From Faecalicatena sp. (GTDB lineage Bacteria; Bacillota; Clostridia; Lachnospirales; Lachnospiraceae), in contig VSNK01000091.1 of NCBI GenBank assembly GCA_009774255.1, forward strand, positions 5,091 through 18,282: a stretch of 13,192 bases of DNA, read 5' to 3'. Below, piece by piece: positions 1-6,138 of the stretch. The number at the start of each line of letters is the position of its first letter. The first letter of the stretch is position 1. The notes below the pieces were generated by a model, which was not told the origin of the DNA, searched no databases, and saw only the letters and a list, made by a program, of their open reading frames with translations. The translations under genes and the position numbers were made by a program.

Positions 1-201
1 GTTTTATTTGCGGCAGGGATTTATCCGGCGCGTCCGGCAAACAGTTTGGGACAAAGGGATTTTGAGTGCCTTACCACGGTAATCCTGGAGCGGCTTTCTT
101 ATTTTATCGAGGTGAATAAAATGTCGCCGGAGGAGTATCTGGAAACAAAGGGGCAGGATTATCGCAATATGCCGTTCCTTAAAGTTTATGCTCAAACCTG
201 A
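1..201 (+). CDS. C-terminal end of a probable Fpg/Nei-family DNA glycosylase (partial)
   Basis: The reading frame is open from base 1 to a TGA at 199-201 (66 codons), so the gene begins left of the window. The fragment opens with FAAGIYPARPANSL, which matches the helix-two-turn-helix DNA-binding region of Fpg/MutM and Nei base-excision repair glycosylases (compare LFAAGIHP in E. coli Fpg). It continues with a helix and then MSPEEYLETKG and LKVYAQT, which line up with the segment just before the zinc finger in Fpg. The protein ends there, so the four-cysteine zinc finger is absent; family members without the finger are known. The identification rests on about 65 residues only. The gene has no evident link with the sugar genes downstream. 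No convincing terminator follows, only a 5-bp ACCTG/CAGGT pairing with a 22-base loop. Confidence 0.55.
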   Translation, partial: VLFAAGIYPARPANSLGQRDFECLTTVILERLSYFIEVNKMSPEEYLETKGQDYRNMPFLKVYAQT

Positions 202-302
202 ATCCGTGAAATAACTGAAAACAGGTAAAAATATTTTTGATTTCTTCAAAAAAATCCAGTTCCATATTCAAAAAAGTCCTATTTTCTATAGGATTGAGGA
301 AT

Positions 303-310
303 GGTATAAT
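303..310 (+). promoter_or_regulatory. Extended -10 promoter of the sensor kinase operon
   Basis: TGG followed by a perfect TATAAT (305-310) forms an extended -10 element. At 17-bp spacing the -35 hexamer would be TTTTCT (282-287), which is poor; the extended -10 would compensate. A small inverted repeat, TCCTAT-TTTCT-ATAGGA (277-293), covers the -35 position and could be a regulator site. The site lies about 90 bases upstream of the kinase start, in the gap after the glycosylase fragment, and is the only good promoter seen for the unit ending near 6033. Confidence 0.6.
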
Positions 311-390
311 AAAAAATAATCAATATTCTTCATGCATTGCAGATAAGATCCTGAAAGGCGGATCAGTAAGAAATCATAATCTCAGAGTTG

Positions 391-402
391 GGGGTGGAGA
401 AT
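391..402 (+). promoter_or_regulatory. Ribosome binding site deciding the TTG start of the kinase
   Basis: The purine-rich GGGGTGGAG (391-399) lies just before TTG 403. No comparable site precedes the in-frame TTG at 388 or the ATG at 430. Starting at 403 gives an N-terminus of MKLRLK followed directly by a membrane helix, a typical arrangement for this family. The spacing is short (3 bases), so initiation is probably weak. Confidence 0.5.
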
Positions 403-2313
403 TTGAAGCTTCGTTTGAAAATACTGGCAATGTGTCTGGGATGTACGCTATTTGCATTGATTCTGCAGACTCTGCTTTTCCAAAGGACTTCCTCAGAGAT
501 CATCTATAACTGGTCAAAGGAGGAGAGCGTTAATTCCCTGCAGAATATGCAGAATGAGATCTATGCATTTCTGAAAAAAATGGAAAGCAACCTGATAGAA
601 GTATACAATGAGCAGGAACTGATCAAGGCTTTGAAAGAGGAGCAGACGATCGGTAGCTTGCGGGCCGGATTTTATCGGAAGGCATATGAGATCGGGACCA
701 CGGATTTTGACACCTCTGACGGCGTGGTTTCCTTATATCTGTACACGCCGGATCATGAGATCATAAGCACATACCGGCGGGCAATGACGCCGAAGCACAA
801 TTACCCTTCGGACCTGTATGAAGAGGCTGATGCCTGCAATGTAAGGAAAATTCAGGAGTTTGTGGAGTCTGGGCGTACAGGCATGCTTGTTTCCAGTTAT
901 TATAATGAATACAGGAGTACGGATATCCTGCATCTGGTGCTGAAACTGTTTGACAACCGCAATTATAATAAAGTCATCGGATATGTGGTCTGTGATGTGG
1001 ACAGCAAGGCTGTCCGTTCCATCATGGAAAAATACAGTACGGACAGGGCTATGTATATCTGGCTACAGCCAGTGAATGATCGTGCGGCCCTGTCGATCGG
1101 GGTACTGAATCCGGACGAAGAGGATATTTATAGGGAGATCACCGGACAGATACAATTAGGGAACGAGGATGGGGAAGATGCGCGCAGTGCGGCAAACCAG
1201 GAGTTTTTTGAAGTCAGTCAGAATAAATACGGCCTGACAGCCTATTCCCTGATGCCGCAGGAACTTCTGCAGGAGAACCAGAAAGTTCTGACCGCCAATG
1301 TAATACTGATCGGTGTCATTATGGTTGGTGCAGCGACAGTGCTGACATTTATTCTGTCACGTAACCTGACAAGGCCGCTGGATGAGTTGATGCGCACTAT
1401 GGAAAAGATTAAAAACGGGGATACTTCTGTGCGAGTGAATACCCGGGGACGGAAAATGCGCCGTGGAGTTTTTGGCGTATCAGGGCGCTTTCGGGAATTT
1501 CTATTTAGGGAACCGCCGTCTCAGGTCCCGCTATCACAGGAACTGCCGTCTCAGGTCCCGCTATTACAGGAACTGCCGTCTCTTGGTGGTTTGGACGAGA
1601 TTGGCATGTTGGGTCAGAATTTTAATGAAATGCTGGATCGGATAGAAGAACTGGCAGAAAAGGAAAAGAAAACCACCTACCTTTTGGGACAGGCAAAATA
1701 CAATGCGCTGCAGGCGCAGATTAACCCGCATTTTTTGTATAATACACTGGAAACGATGAGCAGCATTGCGCAGATCAGGGAGTGCCCGGAGGTAAGTAGG
1801 CTGAGCATGTCCCTGTCCAATATTTTTCGGTACAGCCTGAACATGAAAGATCACTTTTCCACGGTGTCCAAAGAAATTATGCACCTGAAAAATTATTGTT
1901 ATGTGATGGAAGTGCGCATGCAGGATGGGATACGGTATATTTACGAGGTGGAAGAAGAGGCGCTGTTAAAAAAAATTCCACGCCTCTCACTACAGCCTTT
2001 GGTAGAAAATGCCTTGAACCATGGACTTCGGAATAAACGTGGGGGCAAAGAAGTCAGGATTTCTGCAAAGCATGAAGGGGAACTGATGCGCCTGTGCATT
2101 GCCGACAACGGGGTGGGGATGGACGCTCGGAGTATGAATGAGAAGCTCAAAGAAAATGACATACGGTATGTAGAGCAGGGGAAGTCCATTGGACTGTATA
2201 ATATCAATGCGCGGCTGAAAATGCTTTACGGAATTGATTATGGCCTTCGGATTGAAAGCGCGCCGAATCAGGGAACCAAAGTGTATATGGAGATTCCGTG
2301 GCACGAAGGCTGA
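403..2313 (+). CDS. YesM-type sensor histidine kinase with HAMP insertion
   Basis: This is a membrane sensor kinase of the LytS/YesM class (His_kinase PF06580 plus HATPase_c), 636 residues from the preferred TTG start; an in-frame TTG at 388 would add five. Transmembrane helix 1 is at about residues 5-26, an extracellular dCache-like sensing domain at about 30-295, and helix 2 at about 300-319. A HAMP domain starts near 320. The phospho-acceptor is H443 in INPHFLYN; the ATP-binding N box has N536 in PLVENALNHG, the D568 box is ADNGVGM, and a GLYNINARL glycine box follows. The HAMP domain is split by an extra stretch at about residues 351-397 rich in 5-residue repeats; without it, TRGR would join DEIGMLGQNF as in ordinary HAMP domains. 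The response regulator follows after 20 bases. The kinase likely phosphorylates that regulator on sensing a sugar or a loaded binding protein; the ligand is inferred from the neighbours only. Confidence 0.93.
   Translation: MKLRLKILAMCLGCTLFALILQTLLFQRTSSEIIYNWSKEESVNSLQNMQNEIYAFLKKMESNLIEVYNEQELIKALKEEQTIGSLRAGFYRKAYEIGTTDFDTSDGVVSLYLYTPDHEIISTYRRAMTPKHNYPSDLYEEADACNVRKIQEFVESGRTGMLVSSYYNEYRSTDILHLVLKLFDNRNYNKVIGYVVCDVDSKAVRSIMEKYSTDRAMYIWLQPVNDRAALSIGVLNPDEEDIYREITGQIQLGNEDGEDARSAANQEFFEVSQNKYGLTAYSLMPQELLQENQKVLTANVILIGVIMVGAATVLTFILSRNLTRPLDELMRTMEKIKNGDTSVRVNTRGRKMRRGVFGVSGRFREFLFREPPSQVPLSQELPSQVPLLQELPSLGGLDEIGMLGQNFNEMLDRIEELAEKEKKTTYLLGQAKYNALQAQINPHFLYNTLETMSSIAQIRECPEVSRLSMSLSNIFRYSLNMKDHFSTVSKEIMHLKNYCYVMEVRMQDGIRYIYEVEEEALLKKIPRLSLQPLVENALNHGLRNKRGGKEVRISAKHEGELMRLCIADNGVGMDARSMNEKLKENDIRYVEQGKSIGLYNINARLKMLYGIDYGLRIESAPNQGTKVYMEIPWHEG
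1492..1581 (+). repeat. Six tandem 15-bp units inside the kinase gene
   Basis: Six consecutive 15-bp units occupy kinase residues 364-393 and read REFLF, REPPS, QVPLS, QELPS, QVPLL, QELPS. The last four alternate between two versions, CAGGTCCCGCTATYA and CAGGAACTGCCGTCT, so they also form a near-perfect 30-bp tandem repeat (1522-1551 and 1552-1581, one difference). The first two units are more diverged. All units keep the kinase frame. The repeat lies in the connector of the HAMP domain, where family members normally have no extra sequence. Confidence 0.9.
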
Positions 2314-2333
2314 AAGGAGCTATTTGGAGGAAA

Positions 2334-3926
2334 ATGGAAAAGAAACGGTATAAGATTTTAATTGCAGATGACGAGTATTGGACAAGAGAGAAGCTGCGCC
2401 ATATGATTGATTGGGAGGAATATGGCCTGGACTGCCTGGAACCGGCGCAGAACGGCGAGGAAGTATTAGAGCGGATTGAGGCGGAAAAGCCGGACATTCT
2501 GATCACGGACATCAACATGCCCTATGTCAACGGGGTGGAACTTCTGGAGACGATAAAAAAGGACTATCCGGGCATTGTGGCTTTCGTTGTCAGCGGATAT
2601 GATGACTTTGAGTATGTGAAAGGGACATTCATGTCCGGTGCAGTGAATTATCTGGTAAAGCCGGTGGCAAAGATTGATATGGTCAATGCAATCGTGAAAG
2701 CATTGGAAATCATCGGCGAACGTGAAAATGAGAAGCAGGAGCATTTAAAGGCGGCTTCCCTGATTCAGGATCGGGAATACAGCCAATTGATCGAACGGGA
2801 GGAATCCGCCTATGCTCCCGGCATTGCCATGGACAGCGGTATTTACCTTATGCTGGTCAAGATCCACAATTACAACGAACTGGTCAGGCAGAGCCGGTAT
2901 GACATGAACCTGTTTTCTTTTAATGTAAAAAGAGAGATCAGGCGCCTGTCCGGCCAGGAAAATATCCTTGTCTTCAACCATGTGTTCCGCTCTAATGAAT
3001 TTATCATCCTTTCCGATATGGGAAATCAGGGGATGGTGAAGCTGGCTGAAAAGATTAAGATTCATTTTGCAAAAAAATCGGATGTATGCCTGACTTTTGT
3101 TATAAATTCCCATTCCTGTTCTATAGAAAGTGTGCGTATGGCCTATGTGGAAGCAGTGGCTCTTTTCATGACGCGGACTTTCTGTAAAAGGAATGAAGTG
3201 CTGTTGACCGGAAACCGGGAGAGCGAGAAGCAGGAAAAATACATGAATAAGCGGTTTACGGCAGTTCATGAAAACCGGATGAAGAATTTCCTGCAGTCAG
3301 GCCAGTTCAAAAATGTACGGAAAGTGATATTTGACGAGGTGGGGCTGTGCAAATGTGAAGGGCAGAAATGGGGTTATCTGGAAGTAAGGCAGACCGTAAG
3401 ACAGGTGACGAATGTACTGGAAGATTATATGCTTCAGGCGGAGGGCCGGAAAAACCACAGGGATATCCTGGAGATCGACAGCCTGACAGAAGCAGCGGAC
3501 AAATCGGTAGAGTCGCTGGATGAAAAGGCGGTGTGCAGCGCAGTGGAGGATATGATCGAATATCTGGAGCCGGAATACGCGGAGGTTCCCACGGACACCA
3601 TGAAAGGGGTGGTTCGGCAGGCAGTGGCGTATATTGACGAGAATTTTTTTGAAGAACTGACCCTGGACTTTTTTGCAAAAAAATATAATGTGGAGGGTTC
3701 CTATTTTTCGAGGATGTTCCGCCAGGAGATCGGGGAGAACTTTGTCCTGTATCTGACCAGGAGGAGGCTTGAAAAGGCAAAGGAATATATCCGGACGGAT
3801 GAGGCGAATCTGACGGAGATTGCGTTCATGGTGGGCTATGCGGATTATTCTTATTTTAACCGCGTGTTTAAGAAAAATGTGGGGATCAGCCCAAGGGAAT
3901 ACCGGAATCAAAATTTGTCAAAATAA
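2334..3926 (+). CDS. YesN-type response regulator, REC plus AraC-type DNA-binding domain
   Basis: This 530-residue transcription factor is the partner of the upstream kinase. The N-terminal receiver domain (about 7-125) has the acidic pair D12/D13 in LIADDEYW, the phospho-acceptor D59 in ITDINMP, S86 in VVSGYDDF and K108 in YLVKPV, so all key receiver residues are present. A middle region (about 130-425) of no recognised function follows, as is common in YesN proteins. The C-terminal AraC/XylS domain (about 430-528) carries both helix-turn-helix units, seen in LTLDFFAKKYNVEGSYFSRM and in LTEIAFMVGYADYSYFNRVF, ending at GISPREYR. ATG 2334 was chosen because GGAGG (2326-2330) lies just upstream; an in-frame ATG at 2298 overlaps the kinase end and lacks a site. 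Likely targets are the direct repeats after this gene and the SBP2 promoter at about 6102; both are inferences. Confidence 0.95.
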   Translation: MEKKRYKILIADDEYWTREKLRHMIDWEEYGLDCLEPAQNGEEVLERIEAEKPDILITDINMPYVNGVELLETIKKDYPGIVAFVVSGYDDFEYVKGTFMSGAVNYLVKPVAKIDMVNAIVKALEIIGERENEKQEHLKAASLIQDREYSQLIEREESAYAPGIAMDSGIYLMLVKIHNYNELVRQSRYDMNLFSFNVKREIRRLSGQENILVFNHVFRSNEFIILSDMGNQGMVKLAEKIKIHFAKKSDVCLTFVINSHSCSIESVRMAYVEAVALFMTRTFCKRNEVLLTGNRESEKQEKYMNKRFTAVHENRMKNFLQSGQFKNVRKVIFDEVGLCKCEGQKWGYLEVRQTVRQVTNVLEDYMLQAEGRKNHRDILEIDSLTEAADKSVESLDEKAVCSAVEDMIEYLEPEYAEVPTDTMKGVVRQAVAYIDENFFEELTLDFFAKKYNVEGSYFSRMFRQEIGENFVLYLTRRRLEKAKEYIRTDEANLTEIAFMVGYADYSYFNRVFKKNVGISPREYRNQNLSK

Positions 3927-3937
3927 TGGGGACTGCT

Positions 3938-3998
3938 GCGCAGATTGGCTGCAAAATAGCAGAAATTGTCCGCGCAGATTGATTACAAAATACCGGAA
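3938..3998. repeat. Pair of 27-bp direct repeats, 34-bp period
   Basis: Two copies, 3938-3964 and 3972-3998, share GCGCAGATTG exactly and then a CAAAATA core and GAA at the same offsets; 22 of 27 positions agree by eye. They fill the 84-base gap between the response regulator and SBP1, just ahead of the SBP1 ribosome binding site. AraC-type regulators commonly bind direct repeats, so this could be a binding site for the adjacent regulator, but no clear promoter lies between it and SBP1. CGCAGATTGG recurs at 5332-5341, in the gap before yesL. Confidence 0.6.
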
Positions 3999-4005
3999 GG
4001 AGGGG
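3997..4005 (+). promoter_or_regulatory. Strong ribosome binding site fixing the TTG start of SBP1
   Basis: AAGGAGGGG is a near-ideal Shine-Dalgarno sequence. Its GGAGG core ends 7 bases before TTG 4011. The in-frame ATG at 3966 has no such site and would put a polar extension ahead of the lipoprotein signal peptide, so TTG 4011 is the better start. Confidence 0.8.
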
Positions 4006-4010
4006 TGGAT

Positions 4011-5288
4011 TTGAAAAAAATATCAATCGTGTTGCCGATTTTTTTGATGCTGTTTTTTGGAGGATGCGCGAACTGGATGGAAATGCAAGGGGAGAAAGAG
4101 GAAACAAAAGAAACAGAGAAAACTGTCCTGACCGTTCTGGCGGGACAGTCCACCTCGGATGCGGGGATTGAGGATATGATCGACGAATGGATGGAGAAGG
4201 AATATCCGGACGTGGAACTGGAATGGGAATGCGTGGACTGGGGAAACCGGTTTGATTCCCAGATGCGGGGGCGCCTGGCAGCAGGCGATATGCCGGACAT
4301 TATCATCGGAAAAGCGCAGGATGTGAAGTCCTATGCAAAGACAGGGCAGCTCGGCGTGATTTCCGAGGAATGCGGCGGCAGGATTAAGGAGAGCGCGCTG
4401 GAGTCGGTCACACAGGACGGAAAGCTGTATGGCATTCCGTATAATTTCTGGTATCAGGGCGTGATCTACAATAAAAATATTTTTAAAAGCCTGGGGCTTG
4501 CGCCGCCGGATACGATGGAAGAACTGGAGCAGATCACTGTCAAACTCAGAAATGCAGGGATTGTTCCGTTTGCGGCACATTTTCAGGAGAGCTGGAATGT
4601 GGCAAATATGACGATGCAGTATATGATGAATGATATTTTTAAGGAAGAGCCGAAATGGGGCGACCAGTTCCGCGCGGGGAAGACAAGTTTTACAGGGAAC
4701 GGCACGGTGGAGGCGTGCATGAAAAATAATGAGAAGATATTGGAGTCCTCGTGGCCGGACGCCCTGCAGTTAGACCAGTTTGAAAGTGACAGCAGGTTTA
4801 CACAGGGGGAAGCGGCCATGTATCTGACCGGGTCGTGGTCCATGCAGTTCGCGAACCAGTATGGAAAGGAAATCCGGTTCGGGATCTTCCCATTCCCCAA
4901 CCAAAAGGGGGATGCGGCCCTCATCCGGGAGACGAACATGACATTTATGAAAAGTGCCCGTACGGAGCATGAGGAACTGATCGATGATCTGCTGTACAGT
5001 CTGTTAAATGACGAGAAGCTTGCGCAGGAAATCTTTGATTTTACCCAGTCAGACTCTGCGATCAAAGGGATCGAACCGGCGAGCCCGGGCAGGATACAGG
5101 AAGATATCGACGCATATGTCGAGAAAGGAAGGTTCATAGACGCGGCCCAGGGAAATGCGCAGCTTGTCTGGAATTTCCAGAATGACTCGGCGGCGGAGCA
5201 GCTTTCGTGGCTGAAAAAAGAGAAAAGCCTTGAAGAGGTGCTGCGTTTCATGGACGAAAACAGAGAGAAGAGCGCATATGGGGAATGA
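4011..5288 (+). CDS. Extracellular sugar-binding lipoprotein, family 1 (SBP1, candidate sensor)
   Basis: This is a 425-residue solute-binding lipoprotein of the carbohydrate ABC transporter class (SBP_bac_1, COG1653). The signal peptide MKKISIVLPIFLMLFFGG ends at the lipobox cysteine C19, and a charged Glu/Lys linker precedes the binding domain. Across its length it is closely related to SBP2 (6139-7464), by eye around half identical. The two share AGQSTxDAGIEDMID, EWECVDWGN, IGKAQDV, QGVxYNK, MMNDxF, WGDxFRAGxTSF, QGEAAM and FGIFPFPNQ. Many are likely sugar-contacting or hinge segments, so both probably bind similar ligands. SBP1 differs in place: it follows the two-component genes and precedes yesL, with no permease attached. 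It may therefore be a ligand-presenting partner of the kinase rather than the transporter's feeder; a simple second feeder for the same permeases is the alternative. Confidence 0.9.
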   Translation: MKKISIVLPIFLMLFFGGCANWMEMQGEKEETKETEKTVLTVLAGQSTSDAGIEDMIDEWMEKEYPDVELEWECVDWGNRFDSQMRGRLAAGDMPDIIIGKAQDVKSYAKTGQLGVISEECGGRIKESALESVTQDGKLYGIPYNFWYQGVIYNKNIFKSLGLAPPDTMEELEQITVKLRNAGIVPFAAHFQESWNVANMTMQYMMNDIFKEEPKWGDQFRAGKTSFTGNGTVEACMKNNEKILESSWPDALQLDQFESDSRFTQGEAAMYLTGSWSMQFANQYGKEIRFGIFPFPNQKGDAALIRETNMTFMKSARTEHEELIDDLLYSLLNDEKLAQEIFDFTQSDSAIKGIEPASPGRIQEDIDAYVEKGRFIDAAQGNAQLVWNFQNDSAAEQLSWLKKEKSLEEVLRFMDENREKSAYGE

Positions 5289-5388
5289 AATTGAAAAAGA
5301 GAGGATTTTCCATGCGTATGCAGAATGAGCCCGCAGATTGGGGATTTTGTGAGGGCAGTTACGGAATAAGAGAAAGAAGGGAAAAAGA

Positions 5389-6021
5389 ATGGGTGGAATG
5401 TTTGATGTGGACAGCCCTGTTATGAATGTGCTGAATAAGATTATGAATCTGATGATCCTGAACCTGTGCTTTGTGGCAGGCTGCATCCCGGTCGTCACTG
5501 CCGGGGCGGCCATGACCGCCCTGTACAGCGTGAACCTGAAAATGGTCAGAAATGAAGAAGCGTATATCTTTTCTTCCTACTGGCGGGCATTTAAAGAGAA
5601 TTTCAGGCAGAGTACGGTGTGCTGGCTGCTTCTGGTCTGTGCAGGAGGGATTCTGGGTGCGGATATGTGGGCGGTGCGGAACCTTCCAGAAGGCCCGGGG
5701 AAGTTTCTGGGAGGAACTACCCTGGTATTTCTGGTCATTTACTGCGTGCTCATGCTGTATATATTTCCCTATATGGCAAGATTTCAGGACCGTCTGGGAA
5801 CCTGCGTGAAAAATGCATTTCTGATCGGAGGGAGCAATCCGGGCTGCACGGTCACAACGGCGCTGATCACGGCGGCATTTGCCGCGCTGAGCGTTTCCAG
5901 TATCGAAGTGCTGCTGCGCGCCATATTTCTTTGGCTTATCATAGGATTTTCACTGCTGTCTTATATCCATTCTTTCTTTTTTAGAAAAGTGTTTGACAAA
6001 TATATAGATACAAGCCGCTGA
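5389..6021 (+). CDS. yesL: YesL-family (DUF624) membrane protein
   Basis: This 210-residue integral membrane protein belongs to the DUF624/YesL family. The start, GGMFDVDSPVMNVLNKIMNL, is typical of the family, as are the following LNLCFVAGCIPVVTAGAAMTAL helix and MVRNEEAYIFSSYWRAFKENF. Four to five hydrophobic segments can be seen, at about residues 20-45, 78-97, 107-128, 148-165 and 170-190. The molecular role of the family is not established. It is typically encoded beside YesM/YesN kinases and sugar transport genes, as here. ATG 5389 has AGAAGGG about 8 bases upstream; M4 (ATG 5398) is a possible alternative start. It lies 100 bases after SBP1 and is probably co-transcribed, ending at a hairpin that includes its stop codon. 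Confidence 0.85.
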   Translation: MGGMFDVDSPVMNVLNKIMNLMILNLCFVAGCIPVVTAGAAMTALYSVNLKMVRNEEAYIFSSYWRAFKENFRQSTVCWLLLVCAGGILGADMWAVRNLPEGPGKFLGGTTLVFLVIYCVLMLYIFPYMARFQDRLGTCVKNAFLIGGSNPGCTVTTALITAAFAALSVSSIEVLLRAIFLWLIIGFSLLSYIHSFFFRKVFDKYIDTSR

Positions 6022-6033
6022 GTTTTCAGCGGC
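6014..6033 (+). terminator. Hairpin terminator overlapping the yesL stop codon
   Basis: GCCGCTGA (6014-6021), loop GTTT, then TCAGCGGC (6026-6033) make a perfect 8-bp GC-rich stem. The TGA stop of yesL (6019-6021) forms the top of the left arm. Only a broken T stretch follows (CTTTGCATTT), so termination may be partial. It separates the sensing unit from the transport unit, which has its own -10 box. Confidence 0.6.
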
Positions 6034-6073
6034 CTTTGCATTTCAAAAATATACAAGTCGTTTTTCCAATATT

Positions 6074-6107
6074 GTCCTAGTGGACGGCCGCAAAAAAATA
6101 CTATAAT
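6074..6107 (+). promoter_or_regulatory. Promoter of the transport operon, probably activator-dependent
   Basis: A perfect TATAAT (6102-6107) lies 31 bases upstream of SBP2. No good -35 hexamer is found at 16-18 bp; the nearest is TGGACG (6081-6086) at a short 15-bp spacing. An inverted repeat, GTCC-TAGT-GGAC (6074-6085), sits at the -35 position. A strong -10 with a weak -35 fits a promoter that needs an activator, and the AraC-type response regulator just upstream is the obvious candidate. That link is an inference. Confidence 0.55.
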
Positions 6108-6138
6108 CAAACCAACAAAAATAAAGGAGGAACACAAC

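Noticed and set aside
196..239. Terminator after the glycosylase fragment (ACCTG/CAGGT and AAAAATATTTTT)
   Set aside because: A 5-bp stem with a 22-base loop and no plain T run is too weak to call.
237..509. 90-codon + strand frame overlapping the kinase start
   Set aside because: It spans the promoter and overlaps the kinase N-terminus in another frame; the kinase frame has clear membrane-helix sequence and family matches.
1492..1581. CRISPR or mobile-element interpretation of the 15-bp array
   Set aside because: Units are contiguous without spacers, lie in frame inside a kinase gene, and no transposase or terminal inverted repeats are present.
3297..3911. Long antisense frames (204 and 157 codons) opposite the response regulator
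   Set aside because: They mirror the GC-rich coding strand of a well-supported REC-AraC gene; no ribosome binding site or family likeness.
3938..3998. CRISPR-like pair of direct repeats
   Set aside because: Only two imperfect copies with a 7-base gap and no spacer series or cas genes; better explained as a regulatory repeat.
4583..5251. 222-codon antisense frame opposite SBP1
   Set aside because: Serine/phenylalanine-rich shadow of the SBP1 codons; SBP1 is supported by its signal peptide and paralogue.
5285..5425. 46-codon + strand frame starting ATGA across the SBP1 stop codon and running into yesL
   Set aside because: The four-base overlap is attractive, but there is no proper ribosome binding site, the composition is not protein-like for a known family, and it overlaps the yesL start by about 37 bases.
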